Shown in pieces: positions 54,764-63,875 of a DNA stretch of 64,000 nucleotides. A program made the translations under genes and the position numbers. Below the pieces are notes generated by a model. That model was not told the origin of the DNA. It saw nothing but the letters and a program-made list of their open reading frames with translations, and did no database searches. The stretch covers positions 1-64,000 of the forward strand of contig JAHBSG010000016.1 in assembly GCA_019639235.1 (NCBI GenBank). The letters run 5' to 3'. Within the stretch, counting starts at the first letter, position 1; each line of letters opens with the position of its first letter. This DNA is from Acidobacteriota bacterium (GTDB lineage: Bacteria > Acidobacteriota > Blastocatellia > Pyrinomonadales > Pyrinomonadaceae).

Positions 54764-55624
54764 ATGTCTCAGGAAGCAAATTACGAACGGCTGATCGAGC
54801 AGATCACCGACCTCGTCATCGCCAAGCTTGATGTCGGGCATGAAACGGGAAGTTTCTGCCGGGCCGATGTCGCCCGGATCGTCGATGCCGGTGCCGAACG
54901 GATCGGCATAGTACTCGGCGAAACTGCAACGGCTCACGACTGGGCGAGCCTCATCGACCATACGCTGCTCAAGCCCGAGGCGAGCGAGGCTGACATTCGC
55001 CGGCTCTGCGAAGAAGCGGCCAAATATGGCTTTGCCTCGGTTTGCGTCAACCCGGCTTGGGTCAAGACCTCCGCGGATATTCTAAAGGGCACAGGCATTC
55101 CGGTCTGCACTGTAATCGGGTTTCCGCTCGGGGCAACGCTTCCGGACGTCAAGGCCTTCGAGGCCCGCCGAGTTATCTTCAACGGAGCCCGCGAGGTCGA
55201 TATGGTCATCAACATCGGAGCGCTCAAGTCCGGCGACGACTGCGCGGTCGAGGACGATATTCGTGCCGTAGCCTCTGCCGCACATGAGAACGGCGTGCTA
55301 TGCAAGGTGATCATCGAGACGGCGTTGCTCAACGATGAAGAAAAGGTCCGGGCATGCCTGGCCGCGCGTAATGCCGGTGCGGATTTTGTGAAAACCTCGA
55401 CCGGTTTTGCCAAAGGCGGAGCGACCGTTGATGACGTCGCCCTTATGAGGCGGACGGTCGGGAAGGCACTCGGCGTCAAGGCCTCGGGCGGCGTAAAGGG
55501 TATTGAGGACGCAAAGGCGATGGTCGCCGCCGGTGCGACACGGATCGGTGCAAGCGTCGGCGTCAAGATCGCTCAGGAGGCCGAAGGCGTGAAAAGCTCG
55601 GTCCTTACGACCTCGGCGTATTAG
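54764..55624 (+). CDS. deoC: Deoxyribose-phosphate aldolase with N-terminal helix extension
   Basis: A 286-residue class I aldolase cleaving 2-deoxyribose-5-phosphate to acetaldehyde and glyceraldehyde-3-phosphate. The barrel carries [71 protein letters not shown] (Schiff-base Lys) and VKASGGVKG. The first 60 residues are extra. [18 protein letters not shown] could be an amphipathic encapsulation helix like that of the upstream gene. The overall context suggests nucleoside or deoxyribose catabolism with acetaldehyde as a product. Confidence 0.93.
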   Translation: MSQEANYERLIEQITDLVIAKLDVGHETGSFCRADVARIVDAGAERIGIVLGETATAHDWASLIDHTLLKPEASEADIRRLCEEAAKYGFASVCVNPAWVKTSADILKGTGIPVCTVIGFPLGATLPDVKAFEARRVIFNGAREVDMVINIGALKSGDDCAVEDDIRAVASAAHENGVLCKVIIETALLNDEEKVRACLAARNAGADFVKTSTGFAKGGATVDDVALMRRTVGKALGVKASGGVKGIEDAKAMVAAGATRIGASVGVKIAQEAEGVKSSVLTTSAY

Positions 55625-55663
55625 CACGGCACTATTCGTTGCTGCTGCATTTCTCTCCGCACC

Positions 55664-55735
55664 CTCTGCGAAAAGACTCAGCGTCCTCTGCGTTAGAACT
55701 TGCCTTAACGCAGAGGACGCTGAACTTACGCAGAG
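55664..55735. repeat. Long perfect inverted repeat (GCAGAGGACGC family)
   Basis: TCAGCGTCCTCTGCGTTA (55678-55695) and TAACGCAGAGGACGCTGA (55706-55723) form a perfect 18-bp stem with a 10-nt loop. Outer CTCTGCG/CGCAGAG arms (55664, 55729) extend it. It fills the gap between the convergent deoC and TPR-TonB genes. It could end both transcripts, though it lacks a T-run. Confidence 0.85.
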
Positions 55736-55793
55736 ATCGCTGAGAAAAGGAATCTGGAGGCTCGAACGGAGCTTCGCTTGACTCTTCTACCCG

Positions 55794-56933
55794 TTACTCG
55801 CTGCCTTTCAGACTGAAATTGTAGTTGATCGTGCCCTTTGCCTTGACTGGCGTTCCGTCGAGCTCGAAGGGGCGAAACTTCGTCTTTCTCGCGGCGTCCT
55901 CAGCCGAGTCCCGCAGCATCTGATGGCCGGAGACGGCTTTTGCCGAGGTCACATTGCCTTCTTTATCTATCTCGACCTCGACCGCAACGCGGCCTTCGAT
56001 ATTCGAACGGCGGGCGATCTGCGAATATATCGGCATCACCATCCGCGTTGCGTTCGTATTCGAAAGAACGCCAACACTGATGAATTCAGGGCGAACTTTT
56101 GGCTCCTCGACCTGAGGTTGAACAACAGGCGGTTCCGGCTTCACCTCGGGTGCCGTTTCGGCCTGCTTCGGCTGGTCGATCGGCTTTTGCGTTTCCGCGA
56201 CCGTCTTTTGCTCTTCCGGCTTTTTATCGTTCGCGGCGAGTGCCGCGACCGAACGCGTCAGTCCTGTCCTGGCGGCGGCGTTCTCCGGGTCAAGCTCGAG
56301 GGCCTTTGAATAATCGAGTATCGCCTTCGGCAGGTCGCCAAGTTTTTCGTAGGCGCTTGCCCGATTGAAAAAGGCCGATGAATCGCTCGGGCTGAGTTCG
56401 ATCACCCGGTTAAAGTCAGCGACCGACCGGTCGAAGTTCTTGAGGTTGAAATGTGTCCGACCGCGGCCGAGAAAGACCGTCGGGTCGTCCGACTTCATCT
56501 CGGCGGCCTTGTCGAAATCAGCGAGTGCCACGGTGTATTCGCCTTTGGCCGAGCTTTCGATCGCCCTTCGCTGGTAAAAGGTATAGTCGGGCGGAGTCGG
56601 CGTCGGCACCGGTTTCGGCTTCAGTTGCTCTTCGCTTTTGGCACGGATCGCCTCTATCAAGGCAGGGCTCGCACCGGTCGCTTTCAGTTCGTTCGCGATC
56701 TGTTCGGTATAAACGAAAGTGATGCCTCGCTCGGCAACGGCTGCTGCAAGGATGCGGTTGCGCTCCTCGATCGAGACCTTCTGCGACCGCAGTCCGATCA
56801 TTAGGTCGGCAAGGCTGAGCTGCGGCGATTGTGCAAGACCATTGATCGCAGTGACAGCGATAAGGAAAAGAACGGCAGACGCAAGGAGCATCGTGCGAAA
56901 CGGTTTCGATTGCGGGTTCGTTTGGGCGTTCAT
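55794..56933 (-). CDS. TPR protein with TonB C-terminal domain
   Basis: A 379-residue exported protein (hydrophobic helix LLASAVLFLIAVTAINGLA; start region MNAQTNPQSKPF). Residues about 125-235 hold three TPR units (YTVALADFDKAAEMKSDDPT, FDRSVADFNRVIELSPSDSS, LPKAILDYSKALELDPENAA). A Pro/Glu/Lys linker follows, then a TonB-C domain at about 290-375: ARRSNIEGRVAVEVEIDKEGNVTSAKAVSGH and AARKTKFRPFELDGTPVKAKG. It probably spans the periplasm to energise or scaffold outer-membrane receptors, fitting the Oar-like protein at 10301. The pseudokinase gene lies 48 nt upstream on the same strand, so the two may be co-transcribed. Confidence 0.88.
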   Translation of the reverse strand: MNAQTNPQSKPFRTMLLASAVLFLIAVTAINGLAQSPQLSLADLMIGLRSQKVSIEERNRILAAAVAERGITFVYTEQIANELKATGASPALIEAIRAKSEEQLKPKPVPTPTPPDYTFYQRRAIESSAKGEYTVALADFDKAAEMKSDDPTVFLGRGRTHFNLKNFDRSVADFNRVIELSPSDSSAFFNRASAYEKLGDLPKAILDYSKALELDPENAAARTGLTRSVAALAANDKKPEEQKTVAETQKPIDQPKQAETAPEVKPEPPVVQPQVEEPKVRPEFISVGVLSNTNATRMVMPIYSQIARRSNIEGRVAVEVEIDKEGNVTSAKAVSGHQMLRDSAEDAARKTKFRPFELDGTPVKAKGTINYNFSLKGSE

Positions 56934-56981
56934 AGGCGTGTTATTTTGGGCCGGCGCGGAGGAATTCGGGCCGGGCTAAGG

Positions 56982-58922
56982 CTATTCGGTATCGTTGATC
57001 AGGTCATCGACCGTGACCTTTTTCTTCTCCGGTGTCGGCTTTGGGGCTTCGGCCGCTTTCTGGCGTTCTCGTTCTTTTGCCGCTGCGGCCTGCTGCTTGC
57101 GGCGGGTTTCCTCGGCTGTGTCGGCCGGACGTGTTTCTGTCTCAGCAGGCGGATTTTCGTTCACCGCAACCGGGGTTTGTTCCGTCGGTGCGGGCTCGGC
57201 CGGCTGCTGTTCGGGCTGAGTCTGAACCGGTTGAGTTACGACCGCTGCCGGAGCAACAGCCGACGAGGCCGGGGCATCGCCACCGGAGAAAACTACGAAC
57301 CAGATCGCGGCAATTGCGACCACGAAAAGCGCTCCACCACCGGCGATCAATGGCAGCATGGACCGCGAGGCCGGCTGCTCGGCAAAGGCAAAATCTGCTT
57401 CGCTGTCGTCCTTCATCGAGAACCGGAACGGCTCTTCGAAAGTGTTCCGGTCGGCTTCTCGGGTCTCCTCGGACGGCATATCCGTGTAGGACAGGTCGGT
57501 CTCGATCGGTTCATCCGCCTGCTCGAAAACGGCAGCGGGCTTGGCCTCGGCGGCAACCGCCGGTTCAGCTTGAACGGGAACGGCCGGTGCTGCCATTTGA
57601 ACCGTTTCCTGTTCCACGTCTTTAGTAAAAGCTTGCGGCCGGGCGTCCTCGATCAGCGAACCGAGCTCGATCTCGGGCACCGCGGAAACCGGCTTTGCCG
57701 GTGCTGAAGGTATCTCAAGCAGTTCGCTCAAGGGCGCAACCTCTTCCGCCTCGACGACCGGCACGGCCTCGTGAGAGGCAGCGATCACCTCAACCGCCGG
57801 CGTCACACCCTTATCTTCCTCAAAGATCTTTCGCAGGCGGTCAAGCCGCGATGCGGCCGGCATCGCAACTTCATCCACGGGCGTGGCCGGAACAGCAGCG
57901 GGATCTGCCATTGCAGTGACGACAGGCTTTCCGCGAAGTTTCGAGAGCAGCTCTGCGGCTTCGCGTTCGTCCATTGCCTCCTCGCGGAGCCTTTCGGACG
58001 TAAGCTTCCTCGCTTTCTGCAAAGCGGCCCGCATTTCAGCAGCGGCTGAAAATCTGGCGTCGCGGACGATCTGCATCGAGCGTGAGATCACATCAACTAT
58101 TTCCGGTGGAGCGAGCGGTGCGAAGTCCGTTACCGGACGCAGCGGGTCCTGGTTGCCCTCGATAAGTTCGATCGTCCGTTCGAGCGCATCGACCGGCTTT
58201 TTCCCGGTTATCATGTGGTAAAGCGTCGCCCCGGCAGAGTAAACATCGCTCCGCGGGTCGAGCGGCATTCCCATGTCAAACTCGAATTTCTCGCCGAAGT
58301 GGTTAATGATTACGTTCTGCGAGGCGGAATCGAGATTGTCCCAGATCTGTTCAAGCGGCGAATAGGCGATGTCGCCGTCAAAGAGATTCGGCTGGACGTT
58401 GGTCGTAATGTTGAGCCCGCTTTCGGCCGCAACCGTAAAGGCAAGAAGCTTTATGCGTCCCTCCGAGGTCAGGACGAGATGCTGCGGCCGTACGCGCTGA
58501 TGAATCACGCGCGGCTTGAAGCTATGCAGATAATCGAGTCCGGCAAGCATTTGGTCTGCCCAGTCCATCACCTGGCTAACCTCAAATCCGATTCCGCCCG
58601 CATCAAGCGTTAGGCTGAGCGGGTCGCCATCGACTGATTCGAGCACCAAGAAATGCCTGCCGCTCTCGGAAAAATGGTCATTGACGTGGATCAACGACTC
58701 GTGACGGATACCCTTGAGCAACGTGCCGCTGTTTACGAAGGTCAGGCGAAGCCGTTCAGAGTCTGCCTCGGCCGCGGATCTCGGCATTCGCACTTCGCGG
58801 ACCACGACTCGTGCGTCACGGGTCGTATCATATGCTTCCGAGATCAGGAACGGATCCTCCGTTCGGTTTGACGCGGAGAGGTGATATCTTCCGTTATTGA
58901 GAAACTGTTGGGTAGCGGGCAT
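56982..58922 (-). CDS. Membrane-anchored serine/threonine pseudokinase
   Basis: A 646-residue protein with a kinase fold at about 10-300 whose catalytic residues are all gone. The VAIK lysine is Arg (RVVVREVRM). HRDLKPxN reads VIHQRVRPQHLVL, so both Asp and Asn are lost. The DFG aspartate is Ala (IKLLAFTV). The activation-loop/APE region (IAYSPLEQI) and DPRSDVYSAGATLYHMITG are well kept, showing fold conservation. A long Pro/Ala/Glu-rich linker follows, a transmembrane helix at about 521-544, and a charged periplasmic tail (KKKVTVDDLIND end). It may bind rather than phosphorylate a partner. It is followed by the TPR-TonB gene on the same strand. Confidence 0.86.
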   Translation of the reverse strand: MPATQQFLNNGRYHLSASNRTEDPFLISEAYDTTRDARVVVREVRMPRSAAEADSERLRLTFVNSGTLLKGIRHESLIHVNDHFSESGRHFLVLESVDGDPLSLTLDAGGIGFEVSQVMDWADQMLAGLDYLHSFKPRVIHQRVRPQHLVLTSEGRIKLLAFTVAAESGLNITTNVQPNLFDGDIAYSPLEQIWDNLDSASQNVIINHFGEKFEFDMGMPLDPRSDVYSAGATLYHMITGKKPVDALERTIELIEGNQDPLRPVTDFAPLAPPEIVDVISRSMQIVRDARFSAAAEMRAALQKARKLTSERLREEAMDEREAAELLSKLRGKPVVTAMADPAAVPATPVDEVAMPAASRLDRLRKIFEEDKGVTPAVEVIAASHEAVPVVEAEEVAPLSELLEIPSAPAKPVSAVPEIELGSLIEDARPQAFTKDVEQETVQMAAPAVPVQAEPAVAAEAKPAAVFEQADEPIETDLSYTDMPSEETREADRNTFEEPFRFSMKDDSEADFAFAEQPASRSMLPLIAGGGALFVVAIAAIWFVVFSGGDAPASSAVAPAAVVTQPVQTQPEQQPAEPAPTEQTPVAVNENPPAETETRPADTAEETRRKQQAAAAKERERQKAAEAPKPTPEKKKVTVDDLINDTE

Positions 58923-59143
58923 AGTATCGGCGAGAAAAAGCGAGGTTCGGCCCGTAGGCTCTTAGAATTATAACATAAGTCGTTAAAAATGGAAGTACAA
59001 TGTTGAAGAATGTTAAAACCAATCATCGTTTGTACGCGTGCCGGGAGCGGTCCGAATTTACGTGGGAATTATTTAAGTTTGAAACGGAATCACGTGGCAG
59101 ATAAATTGAGTCTGAAACCGAGCCCGAGTCGAAACAAATTGTA

Positions 59144-60099
<956 letters not shown>

Positions 60100-60100
<1 letters not shown>

Positions 60101-60723
60101 TGGACAACGCCCGCTTCTTAAAACTCATACTGGGCGTGAATGCCCTGCTCCCGCTCGGTTTGCTGCTCTTTGACGCAGCGTCGGCTACGCTCGGGGCAAA
60201 CCCGATCGAGTATTTCCTGCGGGCGACGGGTGTGATGACCTTGGTGATGCTCCTCGCGACCCTGGCCGTTACGCCGCTTCGGAAGCTGTTTGGCTGGAAT
60301 ATTTTGATCAAGAGCCGGCGAATGCTCGGCCTTCTGGCGTTCCTGTATTGCTCAATACATCTCGTCACTTACAGCATTTTTGACAAGTCCGGCAACATAA
60401 CGGCGATCGTGAGCGACGTGGCTCAGCGGCCGTTCATCGCGGTCGGAATGGCTGCGTTTCTGGTGATGCTGCCGCTCGCCGTGACCTCGACGAACGGTGC
60501 TATTAAGAAGCTGGGTGGGAAGAACTGGCAGCGATTGCACCGTCTAAGCTATCTGGTTGCGATACTTGGGGTTGTGCATTTCTGGATGATCGTGAAATCC
60601 GATCTTTTTTATCCTGCACTATTCGCAGCGGGTCTCGCCGTGCTGTTCGGCATTCGGCTTTTCTATCGGAAAACTGCCAAAAAGGAAGGTCAGAAGCCGG
60701 GCCTTGCGCTCCGTCCGGATTGA
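60100..60723 (+). CDS. msrQ: Haem-binding membrane subunit MsrQ
   Basis: A 207-residue ferric-reductase-like membrane protein that passes electrons to MsrP. About six transmembrane helices. [19 protein letters not shown] and [21 protein letters not shown] carry the haem-ligating His residues. [16 protein letters not shown] lies between helices. Some bacterial MsrQ proteins are longer; this is the standard short form. The C-terminus overlaps the convergent DnaC-like gene by 34 nt (60690-60723), and the tail [14 protein letters not shown] may be partly dictated by that overlap. Confidence 0.94.
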
Positions 60724-61451
60724 AGTGTTTTGCGGAAGTCCGTCCCGTCGATCTCGATCGTCCGGCACATCTCATAAAGCCGCGAGCGGAGCCGAACGCC
60801 GATCCGGTCCTCGAGCGTCTCTTCGCGTTCGTTCGATGTGCGGTCCGGATAATTTGTCGTGAAGATCGTCACGCGGGCATCGTTGTAGCGGGTGTTGATG
60901 ATATAGGCCATCGTGTCGCGGACCCAATCCGTCGGTTTCGAGGCTCCGAGTTCATCTAGCACCAAAACCTCCGCGTTCAGCACCGGTGCCAAAACGGCCA
61001 GTTCCGATGCCTGCGTCCGCGGGTTGTAGGAATCCTGTATCTCCTTCAAAAGCGAGCCGAACTCATAAAACAAACACGAGAAGCCACGTTCGGTCAGCCC
61101 CTTCAGGATCGAAACGGCAAGATGCGTTTTCCCGACGCCGACTGGGCCGGAGAGCAAAAGCCCTCGGTCTTCTGCGGGATATTCGTTGGTAAAATTGCTC
61201 GCAAAAAGCAGGGCGAGCTTTTGCGATTCGTTCTGTGCCGTGTAGTTGCTGAAATGGCATCGGGAATAGCGACGCGGAACGCGGACCTTTTCAAATGGAT
61301 CGGTGTGGCGGCCGGTCTTTTGGCATTTGCATGGCCGGGCTCCTTTGCCGGCGACGATCTCCATTCCGGTGCCGAAACAGACCTCGCACACCTCGCCGGC
61401 GGGCTGTTCGTCCGCAACGGTCGTTATTCGCTTCTTCTCAGAAATTGCCAT
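60690..61451 (-). CDS. DnaC/IstB-like ATPase with N-terminal zinc motif
   Basis: A 253-residue AAA+ ATPase of the DnaC helicase-loader group. The N-terminal cysteine cluster ([12 protein letters not shown], then [10 protein letters not shown]) forms a likely zinc knuckle. [20 protein letters not shown] is Walker [17 protein letters not shown] is Walker B, and IFTTNYPDR is sensor 1. The ending [19 protein letters not shown] is the Arg-finger region of this family. It may load DnaB on DNA or act in a replication-restart step. IstB of transposons is similar, but no transposase is adjacent, so a cellular role is likelier. Confidence 0.88.
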   Translation of the reverse strand: MAISEKKRITTVADEQPAGEVCEVCFGTGMEIVAGKGARPCKCQKTGRHTDPFEKVRVPRRYSRCHFSNYTAQNESQKLALLFASNFTNEYPAEDRGLLLSGPVGVGKTHLAVSILKGLTERGFSCLFYEFGSLLKEIQDSYNPRTQASELAVLAPVLNAEVLVLDELGASKPTDWVRDTMAYIINTRYNDARVTIFTTNYPDRTSNEREETLEDRIGVRLRSRLYEMCRTIEIDGTDFRKTLQSGRSARPGF

Positions 61452-61557
61452 CGTGAAAGAGGATGATAACAGATGAGCGTGCCGGGTTGTAGCGCCGCCT
61501 GCCGAGCATCGATATCGGCGGATATGCTATATTTTCATTTGCTGAATTGCGGCATCT

Positions 61558-62016
61558 ATGGGAGTTTTTCGCAGTATCCTCATCAAGCTCGGACTCGCCG
61601 ACCTCGAGGCAGACAGAACGCCGATCAGCGTCTTCTTACTCGATGACGACAAGCGTCGTCACACGTGGTTTCAGAAGCGTTTTTCGGGCGACGAACTTGC
61701 GATAGCCGAAACGGTCGAAGAGGCGAAGGCGTTGCTCGAAAAGGGCTCTTTCGACGCCATTTTTCTTGATCACGACCTGCTCCCGCACCACTACGAATCG
61801 AACGACCACGACGATTACGCGAGCACCGGATACGCGATCGCCGAATGGCTTGACGAACGCCGCGAACTGCATCGTGCGGCGACCATCGTCGTTCATACAC
61901 GCAATGCCGACGCGGCGATTCCGATGGTCCAGAAGCTTCGCGAATCGGGTCGCAACGTCGAATACTGTGCCTTCCCGATGCTCGATCTCAAGATCCGTTC
62001 CTATTGGAAGCGCTAA
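61558..62016 (+). CDS. cREC-type receiver-like protein
   Basis: A 152-residue protein resembling the cyclic-phosphate-processing receiver (cREC) domain family. The acidic patch is SVFLLDDDKRRHTWFQKRF (residues about 24-42), followed by DAIFLDHDLLPHH (the central Asp), and VVHTRNADAAIPMVQKLRESG, which carries a His-Thr-x-Asn motif instead of the receiver Lys/Thr arrangement. Family members are predicted to act on cyclic phosphates or RNA ends, not in two-component signalling. A TATATT box lies near 61530. No RNA-repair enzyme lies beside it. Confidence 0.72.
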   Translation: MGVFRSILIKLGLADLEADRTPISVFLLDDDKRRHTWFQKRFSGDELAIAETVEEAKALLEKGSFDAIFLDHDLLPHHYESNDHDDYASTGYAIAEWLDERRELHRAATIVVHTRNADAAIPMVQKLRESGRNVEYCAFPMLDLKIRSYWKR

Positions 62017-62063
62017 AAAAGCAGGCCGTCGATGCGAGTCTGCTTTCTGTCTTTATTCGGCGA

Positions 62064-63152
62064 TCAGTGTTTCGCCGGGTTCTTCTTGATCTCACCGATC
62101 AGCTCCGCGATCGCGTCCTTAAGATCGGCATTCTCGGGCTTTGTCGCAAGGTGCTCGATGGCCATTACGTAAGCCGTTTTAAAGGCTTCTTCCTTCGTCA
62201 CTTTCACATCGGGTTCAACGCCCGTTCCTTCCCAGTTCGTCTTAGTGATCGGGCTGATCGCCCGGCCCGTCGAGATGAAGGCCGAAAAATGATCGCCAAG
62301 CCGGAACATCCCGCCCGGATGGGCACCGCCGCCGGTCGTTTCGCCGATGATAGTTGCCCGCTTGAGGTTCTTGAGGTTATAGGTGAATTCCTCGCCTGCC
62401 GAGAACGTCCGCTTAGCGGTAAGCACAAACACGGGTTTATCCCCATACTTGCGGCCCTTGACCTCCGGCTTCGTCCAGAATTCCTCCGTACGGTCACCGG
62501 CCCGCCAATAGAGGCTGTTCAGATGCACCGGTTTATCTCCGAAAAGATATGATGAGATCAGCGCGACCATCTCCGGCGAGCCGCCGCCGTTCTGCCGAAG
62601 ATCGATGATCAATGCCTCAGTATTGGCGATGAAGTTCATCGCCGCTTCGACAGTTTCTTTCCCGATCTCCGGATCGGAGAAGCCGTTAAGCTTGATGTAA
62701 CCGATATTCCCGCGAAGCCGTTCTACGGTTTCGAAGCCTGCGTTGATGTTCAGGACATTGTTCCGGTGCTTGATCTTTTCGGCTTCGGTCGGAGCGGCCT
62801 GCGGCTGCCGGACCGGGAGAGCATCCGCCGAAAACCGCACCCGCAGATGCCGGTCGTTCGTCGCCGCCTGCAAGTCCGCGGTCAGGGCTTCCGCGAATGC
62901 CTTGCCGCTCGTGATCGCATCATATTTGCCGTCCGCTCGGTTCTTTTCGAGCATGCCCGCGGTCTTCTCGGCAACCTCCGGGAAGACATAGTTTGCCTTG
63001 AGGTCCTCTCTGAGTTCCGCGATGACGGCGTTCCGCGTAGCCGCATCTACCGGCATATCGGCGCCCGCGGCCGGGCCTTGGCCAAAGCAGGCTGCGACGA
63101 CCACCAGAACGATGAACAGCACCACCTTTATCATTAACGAAGAAAAATACAT
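62064..63152 (-). CDS. S41-family peptidase, probable lipoprotein
   Basis: A 362-residue serine peptidase of the C-terminal processing type. GGAGG precedes the ATG at 63152. A lipobox-like VVVAACFGQG near residue 22 suggests lipidation at Cys. The N-terminal domain begins LREDLKANYVFPEVAEK, similar to the tricorn/IRBP-like subgroup. GNIGYIKLNGFSDPEI and EALIIDLRQNGGGSPEMVALISSY (seen as LIIDLRQNGGGSPEMVAL) precede the catalytic TFSAGEEFTYNLK (Ser in S-A-G). ETTGGGAHPGG follows. No PDZ domain is visible. It lies 28 nt downstream of the TetR gene, so it may share its promoter and be repressed by it. Confidence 0.88.
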   Translation of the reverse strand: MYFSSLMIKVVLFIVLVVVAACFGQGPAAGADMPVDAATRNAVIAELREDLKANYVFPEVAEKTAGMLEKNRADGKYDAITSGKAFAEALTADLQAATNDRHLRVRFSADALPVRQPQAAPTEAEKIKHRNNVLNINAGFETVERLRGNIGYIKLNGFSDPEIGKETVEAAMNFIANTEALIIDLRQNGGGSPEMVALISSYLFGDKPVHLNSLYWRAGDRTEEFWTKPEVKGRKYGDKPVFVLTAKRTFSAGEEFTYNLKNLKRATIIGETTGGGAHPGGMFRLGDHFSAFISTGRAISPITKTNWEGTGVEPDVKVTKEEAFKTAYVMAIEHLATKPENADLKDAIAELIGEIKKNPAKH

Positions 63153-63180
63153 ATTACTGCCTCCGTAGATCTAACTTTCC

Positions 63181-63780
63181 TTACTTAGTAACCAAACCAT
63201 ATATAAGCAGCCGGGCGGTTTGTTCCGCACGGCCGCGGATCTCTTCGAGCTTGCCGAGTTCCTTTGCGCTCAAGCTGAATGGCAGCAGCGAGTTCGTCGC
63301 CGTTAGCATCGCCATCGCCGTCGCGACCGCATCCACGTCGCGCATCGTGCCGTTCGCGATGCCTTCGCTGATCACCTTTGCCATTATCCTCGCTTCCGTC
63401 TCAAAGTGGGCCTTCCGGCGTTCGAGCAAAGCCGGGCGGATGCTGGCGAGCAGCTCATTGATACTCTCGGTATAATGCTGAACGCTCTTGAACCGGAAGA
63501 CGACGCGTTCGACCAGCATCTCGGCAAGCCGCTCGTCGGGTGCCGAATCCTTTGCCGCGATCACGCGAAGCCGGGCCGTCAGGCGATCGACGATGCGGTC
63601 GATGTGTGAAAGGGCGATCTCCTGTTTGCTTGAAAAGTGAAGATAGACCGAGCCCTTGCCGATGCCGGTCTCGCGGGCCAGGTCGTCTATCGTCATCTTC
63701 TTGTAGCCATAACGGGCCAGCAGGCGGTCGGTCGCATCAAGAATGTCGCTTTTTACGTCTCGCTTGTTTCCGGTATCCAT
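63181..63780 (-). CDS. TetR-family transcriptional repressor
   Basis: A 199-residue regulator. The N-terminal helix-turn-helix is MTIDDLARETGIGKGSVYLHFSSKQEI (cut as ARETGIGKGSVYLHFSSK), a classic TetR signature. The C-terminal ligand domain is all-helical (VERVVFRFKSVQHYTESINELLA) with no recognisable ligand. I start at the ATG at 63780, since GAGG lies 6 nt upstream; the frame is open for 12 more codons. A palindrome (63794-63813) lies between its promoter and start, so it probably represses itself and the S41 gene. Confidence 0.9.
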   Translation of the reverse strand: MDTGNKRDVKSDILDATDRLLARYGYKKMTIDDLARETGIGKGSVYLHFSSKQEIALSHIDRIVDRLTARLRVIAAKDSAPDERLAEMLVERVVFRFKSVQHYTESINELLASIRPALLERRKAHFETEARIMAKVISEGIANGTMRDVDAVATAMAMLTATNSLLPFSLSAKELGKLEEIRGRAEQTARLLIYGLVTK

Positions 63781-63793
63781 ATGATCCTCAGTT

Positions 63794-63813
63794 GACGAAT
63801 GACCAGATTCGTC
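63794..63813. promoter_or_regulatory. Candidate TetR operator palindrome
   Basis: GACGAAT-N6-ATTCGTC, a perfect 7-bp inverted repeat with an extended TTGAC/GTCCAA flank. It lies just downstream of the predicted start site of the tetR transcript, where repressor binding would block transcription. Confidence 0.75.
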
Positions 63814-63821
63814 CAACAGTC

Positions 63822-63850
63822 ATAATATGCTCTTTACGCGGGGTTGTAAA
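63822..63850 (-). promoter_or_regulatory. Sigma-70-like promoter of tetR
   Basis: On the minus strand TTTACA (63850-63845), 17-bp spacer, TATTAT (63827-63822). Transcription would start near 63815, next to the operator palindrome. Confidence 0.6.
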
Positions 63851-63875
63851 GGAAGGTTCCGCTTTTTCCGCGAAA

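Noticed and set aside
60690-61451. IstB of an IS21-type insertion sequence
   Set aside because: The protein has the zinc-motif DnaC-loader layout, and no istA transposase, terminal repeats or target duplication are nearby.
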